This document shows, piece after piece, positions 49,798 through 59,016 of a stretch of DNA of 64,000 nt. This DNA is from Actinomadura violacea. Its GTDB lineage: Bacteria > Actinomycetota > Actinomycetes > Streptosporangiales > Streptosporangiaceae. The stretch is from positions 185,543 to 249,542 of the forward strand of contig NZ_JAGEPF010000019.1 in the NCBI RefSeq assembly GCF_017573465.1, read 5' to 3'. The notes below the pieces were generated by a model that saw nothing but the letters and a program-made list of their open reading frames with translations, had not been told where the DNA came from and ran no database searches. How positions within the stretch are numbered: the first letter of the stretch is position 1; each line of letters begins with the position of its first letter. The translations under genes were made by a program, and so were the position numbers.

Positions 49798-52062
49798 GTG
49801 ACGAAGGGACCGGGACGCGGGACCGCAGGTCCGCCGCCCGGCCGGAAACGCGGCTCCGGCGGCTCGGCGGGGCGCGACGACAAGAGCGGCCCGGGCGCGG
49901 CGCGCGCGTCCGGGCGTCAGACCGGCAACCCGCCGCGGCCGCCCGGGGGACGGGCGGACGCGGCGGGCCGGCCCGGTAAGAAGGGCGGCCCCGCCGCCCG
50001 CCGGCCCGCCCGCGGCGGCACGGTCCCGCAGCCGCGCAAGGGCACCGGTAAGAAGGACGCGGAGAAGAAGCCGCCCGCCAAGGGCACGCCCGCCAAGCCG
50101 GCGTCCACCAAGGCGGCCTCCGCCAAGAAGGCGACCCCCAAGAAGGCGACCACCAAGAACGCGGCGTCCGCGAAGAGCCGGACGGCCGCGTTCCGCACGA
50201 CCGCGGCCACCGCGCGGCCGGGCGGCCCGGCCCGGACGGGCGGGACGCGCCGCGACGGCCCGCGCGGGCCCCGCCCCGGCGGCGGCTCCGGGCGCCGCCC
50301 GCCCCGCCCGCCGCGCCGCCCGCGCGTCCCCTTCCACCGCCGCGACCCGATGAAGCGGCTGAACGCCGGGCTGCTGGTCGTGGCGTTCGTGCTGTCGCTG
50401 TTCGCGGGCCGCCTCGTCCAGCTCCAGACGATCGAGTCGGGCAAGTACAGCGACCAGGCGATGGCGCAGCGGGTCAGGGACCTGAAGCTGCCCGCGCTGC
50501 GCGGCGCGATCACCGACGCGCAGGGCCGCCCCCTCGCCATGACGGTGGAGGCCCGCGCGATCACCGCCGACCCGTACGTCATCAAGCCGGACAAGCGGCA
50601 GGCGATCGTCGACGCGCTCGCCCCGACGCTCGGGCTGAGCAAGGACGCGGTGATGAAGGCGATCAGCCGGAAGGGGACCCAGTTCGTCAACCTGGCGCAC
50701 GGCGTCACCCCCGACCAGGCCCGCCTCATCATGTCGTGGAACTTCCAGGGCATCGGGACTTTGCCGGAATATCGCCGGGAGTATCCCAACGGTTCGCTGG
50801 GCGCGAGCGTCATAGGTTTCGTGAACGGTGCGGGTAAGGGCGCCGCCGGCCTGGAGAGCACGCAGAACGCCGTGCTGTCCGGGCGCGACGGGTGGCAGCG
50901 CGTGGAGATCAGCCTCGAGGGCCAGCACATCCCCATGGGCGAGGACCAGAAGAAGCCGCCCGTCCCCGGCCGCGGCATCCGCCTCACCCTCCAGGAGGAC
51001 CTGCAGTACAAGGCGCAGCAGGAGATCGAGAAGCAGGTCAAGGCGAGCGGCGCGCGCAGCGGCACCGTCATCGTCATGGACCCGCGCACCGGCGCGCTGC
51101 TGGCGATGGCGTCGGCGCCCGGCTACGACCCCAACCACGTGACGCAGGGCGACCGCGACCTGTGGGGCAGCCCGCTGGTGCAGGAGGCCTACGAGCCGGG
51201 CAGCACGGGCAAGGTCGTCACCGCCGCGGCCGTGATGGAGCACGGCGGGGTCACCAAGGACACGCCCTTCGAGGTCCCGTACGAGTTCCGCAAGTACGAC
51301 CGCGTCTTCCACGACGCCGAGCGGCACGGCGTCGAGCACCTCACGTTCGCCGGGGTGCTCGCCAAGTCCAGCAACGTCGGCACCATCCTGGCCAGCCAGC
51401 ACATCTCCGAGCAGCAGCTCTACCAGACGCTGCGCGACTTCGGGTTCGGGCAGCCGACCGGCCTGCCGCTGCCCGGGGAGACGCCGGGCCTGCTCAAGCC
51501 GCCGTCGAAGTGGTCGGGCACCGACCGGTACCCGATCGCGTTCGGGCAGACGGTGTCGGTCAACGCGGTGCAGATGGCGAGCGTCTACGCGACGATCGCC
51601 AACGGCGGCGTCCGCGTCGCCCCGAACCTCGTCGCGGGGACGGTCGACCCGAACGGGAAGTTCGCCCCGGCGCCCGCGCCGCAGCGCCGGCAGGTCGTCG
51701 GCCAGGGCACCGCACGGCAGATCAGCGACATGCTGGAGGGCGTCACGACCTCCGAGGGCACCGCGCCGAAGGCGCAGATCAAGGGCTACCGGGTGGCGGG
51801 CAAGACCGGCACCGCGCAGCGCTTCGACGCGGGCTGCGACTGCTACAAGGGCTACACGGCGTCGTTCGCGGGGTTCGCGCCCGCCGACGACCCGCGGCTC
51901 GTCGTCCAGGTCGTCCTGCAGGATCCGAAGCGGGGCAGCCACTATGGTGGCGACGTCGCCGCGCCCGTGTTCCGGGACGTGATGAGCTTCGCGCTGCAGT
52001 CCGAGAAGATCCCGCCGACGGGGAGCAAACCGCCGATCATCAAGATCTACGCCCGAGACTGA
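49798..52062 (+). CDS. ftsI: Septal peptidoglycan transpeptidase FtsI (class B PBP)
   Basis: A 754-aa penicillin-binding protein. Residues 1-185 are a very basic Lys/Ala/Pro/Gly-rich cytoplasmic tail, unusually long. One transmembrane helix (AGLLVVAFVLSLFAGRLVQLQ) is followed by a dimerisation domain and the transpeptidase with active-site serine in YEPGSTGKVVTAA (SxxK, near residue 470), SxN in AKSSNVGTI (near 522) and KTG in VAGKTGTAQRF (near 665). It cross-links septal peptidoglycan with FtsW. GTG start with GAGGGGCGGGGG upstream. Confidence 0.94.
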   Translation: MTKGPGRGTAGPPPGRKRGSGGSAGRDDKSGPGAARASGRQTGNPPRPPGGRADAAGRPGKKGGPAARRPARGGTVPQPRKGTGKKDAEKKPPAKGTPAKPASTKAASAKKATPKKATTKNAASAKSRTAAFRTTAATARPGGPARTGGTRRDGPRGPRPGGGSGRRPPRPPRRPRVPFHRRDPMKRLNAGLLVVAFVLSLFAGRLVQLQTIESGKYSDQAMAQRVRDLKLPALRGAITDAQGRPLAMTVEARAITADPYVIKPDKRQAIVDALAPTLGLSKDAVMKAISRKGTQFVNLAHGVTPDQARLIMSWNFQGIGTLPEYRREYPNGSLGASVIGFVNGAGKGAAGLESTQNAVLSGRDGWQRVEISLEGQHIPMGEDQKKPPVPGRGIRLTLQEDLQYKAQQEIEKQVKASGARSGTVIVMDPRTGALLAMASAPGYDPNHVTQGDRDLWGSPLVQEAYEPGSTGKVVTAAAVMEHGGVTKDTPFEVPYEFRKYDRVFHDAERHGVEHLTFAGVLAKSSNVGTILASQHISEQQLYQTLRDFGFGQPTGLPLPGETPGLLKPPSKWSGTDRYPIAFGQTVSVNAVQMASVYATIANGGVRVAPNLVAGTVDPNGKFAPAPAPQRRQVVGQGTARQISDMLEGVTTSEGTAPKAQIKGYRVAGKTGTAQRFDAGCDCYKGYTASFAGFAPADDPRLVVQVVLQDPKRGSHYGGDVAAPVFRDVMSFALQSEKIPPTGSKPPIIKIYARD

Positions 52063-52072
52063 CCGCAGCGAG

Positions 52073-52078
52073 TACCCT
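52073..52078 (+). promoter_or_regulatory. Candidate internal -10 (TACCCT) before murE, leaderless
   Basis: TACCCT ends 8 bases before GTG 52087, in the 24-bp space after ftsI. No ribosome binding site separates them, so an internal leaderless promoter for murE onward is plausible. Confidence 0.45.
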
Positions 52079-52086
52079 CACTCGCC

Positions 52087-53727
52087 GTGAGTCCACCATC
52101 CGTTTTCCAGCCTTCCCGTTCCATCGTCACCGAAAGAACCGCCATGCGTCCGACCACTGTGCAGGCCCGTCCGCTGGACGGGCTCGCGGCGACTCTCGGG
52201 ATCGAAGGGGCCGACCGGGGCGACACGGGCGGCCGGGGCGGCGCGAACGGCCGGGGCGGCACGGGCGGCACGGGCTGCCTGAGCGGCACGGAGGTCACCG
52301 GGATCACGCACGACTCGCGCGCGGTCCGGCCCGGCGACGTGTACGCGGCGCTGCCCGGCACCCGCACGCACGGCGCCGAGTTCGCCGCGCAGGCCGCCGC
52401 GTCCGGCGCCGCCGCGATCCTCACCGACCCCGCCGGCCGAAGCCGCGCCGCCGCGACGGGCCTGCCGGTGCTGGTGGTCGCGGACGTGCGCGCGCGGCTC
52501 GGCGACGCCGCCGCCTACGTGTACGGGGAGCCGGGCCGCGACCTCACGCTGATCGGCATCACCGGCACCAGCGGCAAGAGCACCACGGCGTTCCTGGTCG
52601 AGGCGGGGCTGCGCGGCGCGGGCCTCACGACCGGCCTGGTCGGCGGCGTGGAGATCCGGGTCGCCGACGAGCGGGTGCCGAGCGCGCTGACCACGCCGGA
52701 GGCGACGGACCTGCACGCGCTGCTGGCGATGATGCGCGAGCGCGGCGTCGGCGCGGCGGCGATGGAGGTGTCCAGCCACGCGCTGGTGCAGGGCCGGGTC
52801 GGCGGCGCCCGCTACGAGGTGGCCGTCTTCACCAACCTGTCGCAGGACCACCTGGACTACCACCCGACCATGCAGGACTACTTCCTGGCGAAGGCGCGGC
52901 TGTTCACGCCCGAGTACGCGCGGGTCGGGGTGGTCAACTTCGACGACCACTACGGCCGCGAGCTGATGGAGATCTCCGCGATCCCGGTCACGACGTTCTC
53001 CGCGTCGGGCGACCCGGCGGCGGACTGGCGGGCCGAGGACGTGCGGGTCGGCGCGGACGGCAGCGTGTTCCGCGTCGTCGGGCCCGGCGGCGTCGAGGCC
53101 GACGCCTCGGTGCGGCTCGCCGGGCCGTTCAACGTCGCCAACGCGCTCGCCGCGATCGTCGCGCTGGTCGAGGCGGGGATCGGGCTGCCGTCGGCGGTGC
53201 GCGGCGTCGCGTCGCTGGAGGGCGTGCCCGGGCGGCTGGAGCGCGTTGACGAGGGGCAGGACTTCGTCGCGCTCGTCGACTACTCGCACAAGCCCGGCGC
53301 GGTCGAGGCGGTGCTGACCGCGCTGCGCCCGGTCACCGAGGGCACCCTCGCGGTGGTCCTCGGCTGCGGCGGCGACCGCGACCGCGGCAAGCGCCCGCTG
53401 ATGGGAGAGGCGGCGGCGCGGCTGGCCGACATGGCGTATTTCACCAACGACAACCCGAGGTCCGAAGATCCGCTCGGCATCCTCGCCGCTATGGTCGAGG
53501 GCGGGCTCAAGGTGCCGCAGCGGCACCGGGCGCACATCGTCGTGGAACCCGACCGCGCGGCCGCGATCGAGCTGGCCGTCGGCCGGGCCCGCCGCGGCGA
53601 CGTCCTCGTCGTCGCGGGCAAGGGGCACGAGCAGGGCCAGTACGCGGCCGGCGAGGTGCAGCCGTTCGACGACCGCGAGGTCGTCCGGGAGGCGCTGCGG
53701 CGTGCCGCGCCTCGGGAAGAGAAGTAG
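52087..53727 (+). CDS. murE: UDP-MurNAc-tripeptide synthetase MurE (meso-DAP adding)
   Basis: A 546-aa Mur ligase adding meso-diaminopimelate to UDP-MurNAc-L-Ala-D-Glu. P-loop GITGTSGKSTTAFL (near residue 157), carbamylated-lysine region and TNLSQDHLDYH, central ADP residues, and the DAP-specificity motif DNPRSEDP (near 456). A Gly-rich insertion (residues 43-64, GGRGGANGRGGTGGTG) sits in the N-terminal domain. GTG 52087 is used; ATG 52144 in frame is the alternative if a leadered start is preferred. Confidence 0.95.
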   Translation: MSPPSVFQPSRSIVTERTAMRPTTVQARPLDGLAATLGIEGADRGDTGGRGGANGRGGTGGTGCLSGTEVTGITHDSRAVRPGDVYAALPGTRTHGAEFAAQAAASGAAAILTDPAGRSRAAATGLPVLVVADVRARLGDAAAYVYGEPGRDLTLIGITGTSGKSTTAFLVEAGLRGAGLTTGLVGGVEIRVADERVPSALTTPEATDLHALLAMMRERGVGAAAMEVSSHALVQGRVGGARYEVAVFTNLSQDHLDYHPTMQDYFLAKARLFTPEYARVGVVNFDDHYGRELMEISAIPVTTFSASGDPAADWRAEDVRVGADGSVFRVVGPGGVEADASVRLAGPFNVANALAAIVALVEAGIGLPSAVRGVASLEGVPGRLERVDEGQDFVALVDYSHKPGAVEAVLTALRPVTEGTLAVVLGCGGDRDRGKRPLMGEAAARLADMAYFTNDNPRSEDPLGILAAMVEGGLKVPQRHRAHIVVEPDRAAAIELAVGRARRGDVLVVAGKGHEQGQYAAGEVQPFDDREVVREALRRAAPREEK

Positions 53728-53745
53728 AGGGGACGGGACGCAGGC

Positions 53746-55143
53746 GTGATCCCACTTCCGCTGTCGACGATCGCGGAGATCACGGGGGGCACCCTCGACG
53801 GGGCGCCCCCGGACGCCGTGGCGGGCGGTCCCGTGGTGATCGACTCCCGCGCGGTGGAGCCCGGGTCGCTGTTCGCGGCGTTCCGGGGCGAGCGCGCGGA
53901 CGGGCACGAGTTCGCCGCCGCCGCGCTCGCGGCCGGGGCCGCGGCGGTGCTGGCGCAGCGCCCGGTGGGCGGCCCGGCGGTGCTGGTCGGCGACGTCCAG
54001 GAGGCGCTCGGCCGGCTCGCCCGCGGCGTGCTGGAGCGGCTGCCGGACACCACCGTCGTCGCGGTCACCGGGTCGGCGGGCAAGACCTCCACCAAGGACC
54101 TGATCGCGCAGCTCGTCGGGCGGGCGGGGCCGACGGTGTGGCCGCCGGGCTCGTTCAACAACGAGATCGGGCTGCCGCTGACGGTGCTGCGCGCGGACGC
54201 GGCCACCCGGCACCTGGTGCTGGAGATGGGCGCCCGCGGCGTCGGGCACATCGCCTACCTGACCGGGATCGCGCGTCCCGACGTCGGCGTGGTGCTGAAC
54301 GTCGGCACCGCGCACATGGGCGAGTTCGGCAGCCGCGAGGCGATCGCGAAGGCCAAGGGGGAGATGGTGGAGGCGCTGCTCCCCGGCGGCACCGCCGTGC
54401 TCAACGCCGACGACCCTCTGGTCAGCGCCATGGCGTCGCGCACGGCCGGCGAGGTCGTGACGTTCGGCCGGTCGGACGGCGCGGCCGTCCGCGCGGTGGA
54501 CGAGACGCTCGACGAGCAGGGCCGGGCCCGGTTCACGCTGGTGACGCCGGAGGGCTCGGCGCCGGTGGCGCTGCGGCTGTACGGGTCGCACGCGGTCGCG
54601 AACGCGCTGGCGGCCGCGGCGGCGGCGCGCGCGGCGGGCCTGCCGGTGGACGAGGTCGCTGCGGGGCTGTCGGAGGCGGAGCCGGCCAGCCGGTGGCGGA
54701 TGGAGGTCACCGAGCGGGCCGACGGCGTGACGGTGGTCAACGACGCCTACAACGCCAACCCCGACTCGACCCGGGCCGCGATCGACGTGCTCGCGCACAT
54801 GGCCCGCGGCCGGCGCGCGTACGCGGTGTTGGGTGAAATGGCCGAACTGGGAGGTTCGTCCGCCGCGGAACATGCCAGTATCGGGCGGCATGCCGCGCGC
54901 AGCGGGCTGGACGGCCTCGTCGTCGTCGGCGCGAACGCGGCGGCGATGGCCGAAGGTGCCGCGGAGGTGGCGTCATGGACGGGAGAGTGCGTGCAGGTGG
55001 ATGACGTCGGCGCGGCGGTGGCCGCGCTCAGTGGGCGGCTCGGGCCGCAGGACGTCGTGCTGGTGAAGGGCTCCCGGGTCGCCGGGCTGGAGCGGGTCGC
55101 CGAGGCGCTGCTGGCGGCGCCGGACGGGCGGGCCGGTCGATGA
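53746..55143 (+). CDS. murF: UDP-MurNAc-tripeptide:D-Ala-D-Ala ligase MurF
   Basis: A 465-aa Mur ligase completing UDP-MurNAc-pentapeptide. The N-terminal LSTIAEITGGTLDG is typical. P-loop AVTGSAGKTSTKDL (near residue 108), EMGARGVGHIAYLTGIARPDVGVVLNVGTAHMGEFGS (near 160), and VVNDAYNANPDSTRAAI (near 330) identify MurF. GTG start with GAGGGGACGGGACG upstream. ATGA overlap with mraY. Confidence 0.96.
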   Translation: MIPLPLSTIAEITGGTLDGAPPDAVAGGPVVIDSRAVEPGSLFAAFRGERADGHEFAAAALAAGAAAVLAQRPVGGPAVLVGDVQEALGRLARGVLERLPDTTVVAVTGSAGKTSTKDLIAQLVGRAGPTVWPPGSFNNEIGLPLTVLRADAATRHLVLEMGARGVGHIAYLTGIARPDVGVVLNVGTAHMGEFGSREAIAKAKGEMVEALLPGGTAVLNADDPLVSAMASRTAGEVVTFGRSDGAAVRAVDETLDEQGRARFTLVTPEGSAPVALRLYGSHAVANALAAAAAARAAGLPVDEVAAGLSEAEPASRWRMEVTERADGVTVVNDAYNANPDSTRAAIDVLAHMARGRRAYAVLGEMAELGGSSAAEHASIGRHAARSGLDGLVVVGANAAAMAEGAAEVASWTGECVQVDDVGAAVAALSGRLGPQDVVLVKGSRVAGLERVAEALLAAPDGRAGR

Positions 55144-56198
55144 CCAACATCCTCATCGCGGCCGGGTTCGCGCTGGTGTTCGTCATGGTCGGCACCCCCG
55201 TGTGGATCCGGATCGTCAACCGGCTCGGCTACGGCCAGATGATCCGGGACGAGGGCCCCGAGGCCCACCTCACCAAGCGCGGCACCCCCACCATGGGCGG
55301 CACCGTCTTCATCGTCGGGTCGCTCTTCGGCTACGCGCTCGCGCACCTGGTCACCGGGGAGGCCCCGACGATCTCCGGCGTGCTGGTGCTGTTCCTGATG
55401 ACCGGCCTCGGGTTCGTCGGCTTCGTCGACGACTTCATCAAGGTGTTCAAGCAGCGCAGCCTCGGCCTGCGCAGCGGCGCCAAGATGATCGGCATCATCC
55501 TGGTCGGGGTGGTCTTCGCGGTCGCCTCGCTGAACTTCCCCAACGGCTACGACATCACCCCCGCCGACCCCCACCTGTCCTTCCTGCGCGACTTCGGCCC
55601 CTCGATCGGCCCCTACCTGTTCGTCGTCTGGGCGCTGCTGCTGATCGCGGCGATGTCCAACGGCGTGAACCTCACCGACGGCCTGGACGGCCTCGCCGCC
55701 GGCCCCGCCGGCATGGTGCTGGCCGCCTACGTGATCATCGGCAACTGGCAGCTGCGCAACTCCTGCATGGCCTCGCTCGTCCCCAACTGCTACAACGTGC
55801 GCGACCCCCTCGACCTCGCGGTGGTCGCCGCGGCCGTGCTCGGTGGCGTGTTCGGCTTCCTGTGGTGGAACGCCCCCCCGGCGAAGATCTTCATGGGCGA
55901 CACCGGCTCGCTGGCCCTCGGCGGCGTCCTGGTCGGCCTCGCGATCCTCACCCGCACCCAGTTCCTGCTGGCCATCCTGTGCGGCCTGATCGTGATGATC
56001 ACCCTGTCGGTGATCATCCAGGTCGGCGGCTTCAAGATGACCAAGAAACGCGTGTTCAAGATGGCTCCGCTGCAGCACCACTTCGAGCTGTCCGGCTGGG
56101 CGGAGACCACCATCGTCGTGCGGTTCTGGCTGATGTCGGCGCTGTTCGTCGGCATCGGCATCGGGATCTTCTACCTGGAATGGATGCCCAAGAAGTGA
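55140..56198 (+). CDS. mraY: Phospho-MurNAc-pentapeptide transferase MraY
   Basis: A 352-aa membrane enzyme with about ten transmembrane helices. It transfers phospho-MurNAc-pentapeptide to undecaprenyl phosphate, giving lipid I. Signatures are TKRGTPTMGGTVFI (near residue 41), the catalytic aspartates in FVDDFIKVFKQRSLGL (near 97), MSNGVNLTDGLDGLAAG (near 180) and MGDTGSLALGG (near 252). HHFELSGW near the C-terminus is the HHH-like motif. Length is normal. Confidence 0.97.
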   Translation: MTNILIAAGFALVFVMVGTPVWIRIVNRLGYGQMIRDEGPEAHLTKRGTPTMGGTVFIVGSLFGYALAHLVTGEAPTISGVLVLFLMTGLGFVGFVDDFIKVFKQRSLGLRSGAKMIGIILVGVVFAVASLNFPNGYDITPADPHLSFLRDFGPSIGPYLFVVWALLLIAAMSNGVNLTDGLDGLAAGPAGMVLAAYVIIGNWQLRNSCMASLVPNCYNVRDPLDLAVVAAAVLGGVFGFLWWNAPPAKIFMGDTGSLALGGVLVGLAILTRTQFLLAILCGLIVMITLSVIIQVGGFKMTKKRVFKMAPLQHHFELSGWAETTIVVRFWLMSALFVGIGIGIFYLEWMPKK

Positions 56199-56200
56199 CG

Positions 56201-57646
56201 ATGAGTCCCTGGGACGGCCTCGCCGTCTGCGTCGCCGGGCTCGGCGTGTCCGGCCGGGCCGCCGCGCGCGCGCTCGCCGCGCGCGGCGCCCGCGTCACGG
56301 CGGTCGACGCCCGCGACGGCGACGAGCAGCGCGCGCAGGCCGCCGAGCTGCAGGAGCGCGGCGTCGCGGTCCGGCTCGGCGACGGCGAGACCCTCCCGGA
56401 GGGCACCGGCCTGGTCGTCACCTCGCCGGGGTGGAAGCCGGACGCGCCGCTGCTCGCCGCGGCGGCCGCGGCCGGCGTCGAGATCATCGGCGAGGTCGAG
56501 CTGGCCTGGCGGTTGCGCGGTGAGGGCGCCGCGCCGTGGCTGGCCATCACCGGGACCGACGGCAAGACGACCGCCGTCCGGATGCTGGCCTGCATGCTGA
56601 CCGCCGCCGGCCACAAGGCCCTCGCCGTCGGCAACGTAGGCACGCCGATCGTGGAGGCGGTCTGCGGGGGGTATGGGGGGCCGTCCCCCCAAGAGACACA
56701 GCAGCCGTACGACGTGCTGGCCGTGGAGCTGTCGAGCTACCAGCTGCACTGGTCCAGCACGGTCGCGCCGGCGGCGGCGACCATCCTGAACATCGCGCCC
56801 GACCACCTCGACTGGCACGGCACCATGGACGCCTACGTCGCCGCCAAGGCGAAGATCTTCGCGCCCGGCACCGTCGCCGTCTACAACGCCGACGACGACA
56901 CGTCCACGGCGCTCGCCGAACGCGCCGAGGGCGTCGAGCGGCGCGCCGGGTTCACGCTGCGGGTGCCGCGCCCCGGCGAGCTCGGCGTCGTCGAGGAACT
57001 GCTGGTCGACCGCGCGTTCACCGCCGACCCCGCGAGCGAGGCCGCCGAACTCGCCGCGCTCGGGGACGTCCACCCGTTCGCTCCGCACAACGTCGCCAAC
57101 GCGCTCGCGGCGGCCGGCCTGGCGCGGGCCTTCGGCGTGCCGCCCGAGGCCGTCCGGGAGGGGCTGCGCTCGTTCGTGCCCGACCCGCACCGCATCCAGC
57201 ACGTCGCCGACGTCGCCGGCGTCGCCTACGTCAACGACTCCAAGGCGACCCAGCCGCACGCCGCCGCCGCGTCCCTGGCCGCCTACGAGCCGATCGTGTG
57301 GATCGCCGGCGGCCTCCTCAAGGGCCTGGACGTCGACGACCTGGTGCGCTCCTGCGCCGGCCGGCTGCGCGGCGTCGTGCTGATGGGCCGCGACCGGCAC
57401 CGGATCGCCGAGGCACTCGCGCGACACGCCGCCGATGTCCCGGTCGTCGACGTCGCCGACACCGACACTGGGGCCATGGACCGCGTCGTCACCGAAGCAG
57501 CCGGGCTCGCCCGTCCCGGCGACACCGTGCTGCTCGCCCCCGTCGGGGCCTCCTTCGACATGTTCGCCAACTACCCGGCCCGCGGGGACGCCTTCATCGC
57601 CGCGGTGGAACGCCTCGCCGCCGCCGGAGACCCGCAGGCCTCATGA
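56201..57646 (+). CDS. murD: UDP-MurNAc-L-Ala:D-Glu ligase MurD
   Basis: A 481-aa Mur ligase. VCVAGLGVSGRAAARALAARG is the N-terminal nucleotide-like site, AITGTDGKTTAVRM the P-loop (near residue 116), ELSSYQLHWS and LNIAPDHLDWHGTMDAY (near 190) the core, and YVNDSKATQPHAAAASL (near 345) the C-terminal motif. A short insertion (GGPSPQETQQPY) precedes ELSSYQL. A GTG at 56195 overlaps the mraY stop (GTGA) and reads GTG-ACG-ATG, so true initiation may be two codons earlier. Confidence 0.95.
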   Translation: MSPWDGLAVCVAGLGVSGRAAARALAARGARVTAVDARDGDEQRAQAAELQERGVAVRLGDGETLPEGTGLVVTSPGWKPDAPLLAAAAAAGVEIIGEVELAWRLRGEGAAPWLAITGTDGKTTAVRMLACMLTAAGHKALAVGNVGTPIVEAVCGGYGGPSPQETQQPYDVLAVELSSYQLHWSSTVAPAAATILNIAPDHLDWHGTMDAYVAAKAKIFAPGTVAVYNADDDTSTALAERAEGVERRAGFTLRVPRPGELGVVEELLVDRAFTADPASEAAELAALGDVHPFAPHNVANALAAAGLARAFGVPPEAVREGLRSFVPDPHRIQHVADVAGVAYVNDSKATQPHAAAASLAAYEPIVWIAGGLLKGLDVDDLVRSCAGRLRGVVLMGRDRHRIAEALARHAADVPVVDVADTDTGAMDRVVTEAAGLARPGDTVLLAPVGASFDMFANYPARGDAFIAAVERLAAAGDPQAS

Positions 57647-58899
57647 CCGCCGTACCGGCCGAAGAAGGACGGACGCGCCGGGCGGGGCCGCGCGAGCAGG
57701 TCGCCGCCGCGGTCGGGCTGCTCGACCGCCCGCTCACCTCCTACTACCTGGTGCTGGGCTGCTCGGTGATGCTGCTGGCGCTCGGCCTGACGATGGTGCT
57801 GTCGGCGTCGTCGGTCACGCAGCTGCAGGAGACCGGGTCCGCGTACACGCTGTTCCAGAAGCAGGCCGTGTGGATGGCCGTCGGGCTGCCGCTGATGTGG
57901 CTGGCGTCCCGGCTGCCGGTCCGCACGTTCCGCGCGCTGGCCTACCCGCTGCTGCTGCTGTCGATCGTCGCGCTGGCGATGGTGCTGGTGCCCGGCCTCG
58001 GCCGCAGCGCCGGCGGCGCCACCCGCTGGATCGACCTCGGGCCGATCCAGATCCAGCCGTCCGAGCCCGCCAAGCTCGGGCTGGTGCTGTGGGGCGCCGA
58101 CCTGCTGGCCCGCAAGGAAAGGCTCGGCCAGCTCACCGAGTGGCGGCCGCTGCTGGTGCCGCTGCTGCCGGGCGCCGGGCTGCTGGTGCTGCTGGTGATG
58201 CTCGGCGACGACCTCGGCACCACCCTGGTGCTTCTGACGATCTTCCTGTCGCTGCTGTGGGTGGTCGGCGCGCCCGGCCGGCTGTTCGTCGGCATCGCCG
58301 GCCTGGTGTGCCTGCTGGTGTCGATCCTCATCGTCGTCGAGCCGTACCGCATGCAGCGGCTCACCGGCTACCTCGACCCGTCCGGCAACCGGCTCACCAG
58401 CAACTACCAGACCATCCAGGGGCTGTACGCGATCGCCTCCGGCGGCCTGTTCGGCACCGGCCTCGGGGAGGGGCGCGCCAAGTGGGACTACCTGCCGCAC
58501 GCCGAGACCGACTTCATCTTCGCGATCGTCGGCGAGGAGTTCGGCCTGGCCGGGGCGCTCGTCGTCATCGGGCTGTTCTCGCTGCTGGCCTACGCGGGGC
58601 TGCGCATCGCCCGCCGCGTCAAGGACCCCTTCACCCGCCTCGCCGCGGCCGGCGCGACCGCCTGGCTGCTCGTTCAGGCCATCGTCAACATCGGCGCGGT
58701 CATCGCGGTGCTGCCCGTCACCGGCATCCCGCTGCCGCTGGTCTCCTACGGCGGTTCCGCGCTCATCCCGACGCTGATCGCGCTCGGGATGCTGCTGGCG
58801 TTCGCCAAACGCGAGCCCGGCGCGCGGCAAGCACTGTCCGCACGCGGCCCCGGACCGGTCGTGAGGGCTCTAAGCTGGCTGGGACTGGCACGGCGCTGA
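57643..58899 (+). CDS. ftsW: Septal peptidoglycan glycosyltransferase FtsW (SEDS)
   Basis: A 418-aa polytopic protein with ten transmembrane helices. GLTMVLSASSV opens TM1; WIDLGPIQIQPSEPAKLG (near residue 127) and the catalytic aspartate in the large loop near YLPHAETDFIFAIVGEEFGLAG (near 285) are SEDS signatures, and TGIPLPLVSYGGSALI ends the conserved region. It polymerises lipid II at the septum with FtsI. ATGA overlap with murD. Confidence 0.95.
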   Translation: MTAVPAEEGRTRRAGPREQVAAAVGLLDRPLTSYYLVLGCSVMLLALGLTMVLSASSVTQLQETGSAYTLFQKQAVWMAVGLPLMWLASRLPVRTFRALAYPLLLLSIVALAMVLVPGLGRSAGGATRWIDLGPIQIQPSEPAKLGLVLWGADLLARKERLGQLTEWRPLLVPLLPGAGLLVLLVMLGDDLGTTLVLLTIFLSLLWVVGAPGRLFVGIAGLVCLLVSILIVVEPYRMQRLTGYLDPSGNRLTSNYQTIQGLYAIASGGLFGTGLGEGRAKWDYLPHAETDFIFAIVGEEFGLAGALVVIGLFSLLAYAGLRIARRVKDPFTRLAAAGATAWLLVQAIVNIGAVIAVLPVTGIPLPLVSYGGSALIPTLIALGMLLAFAKREPGARQALSARGPGPVVRALSWLGLARR

Positions 58900-59016
58900 A
58901 TCCCCCCGCCGGGGTGCCGGCGACCCGGCGTCCGCGTCCCGCACGCGCCGAGTGCGGGACGGACGCGAGCGGACGGCACCCGACACGTCGAACACGCTGA
59001 GGAGTTGTCAACGAGC

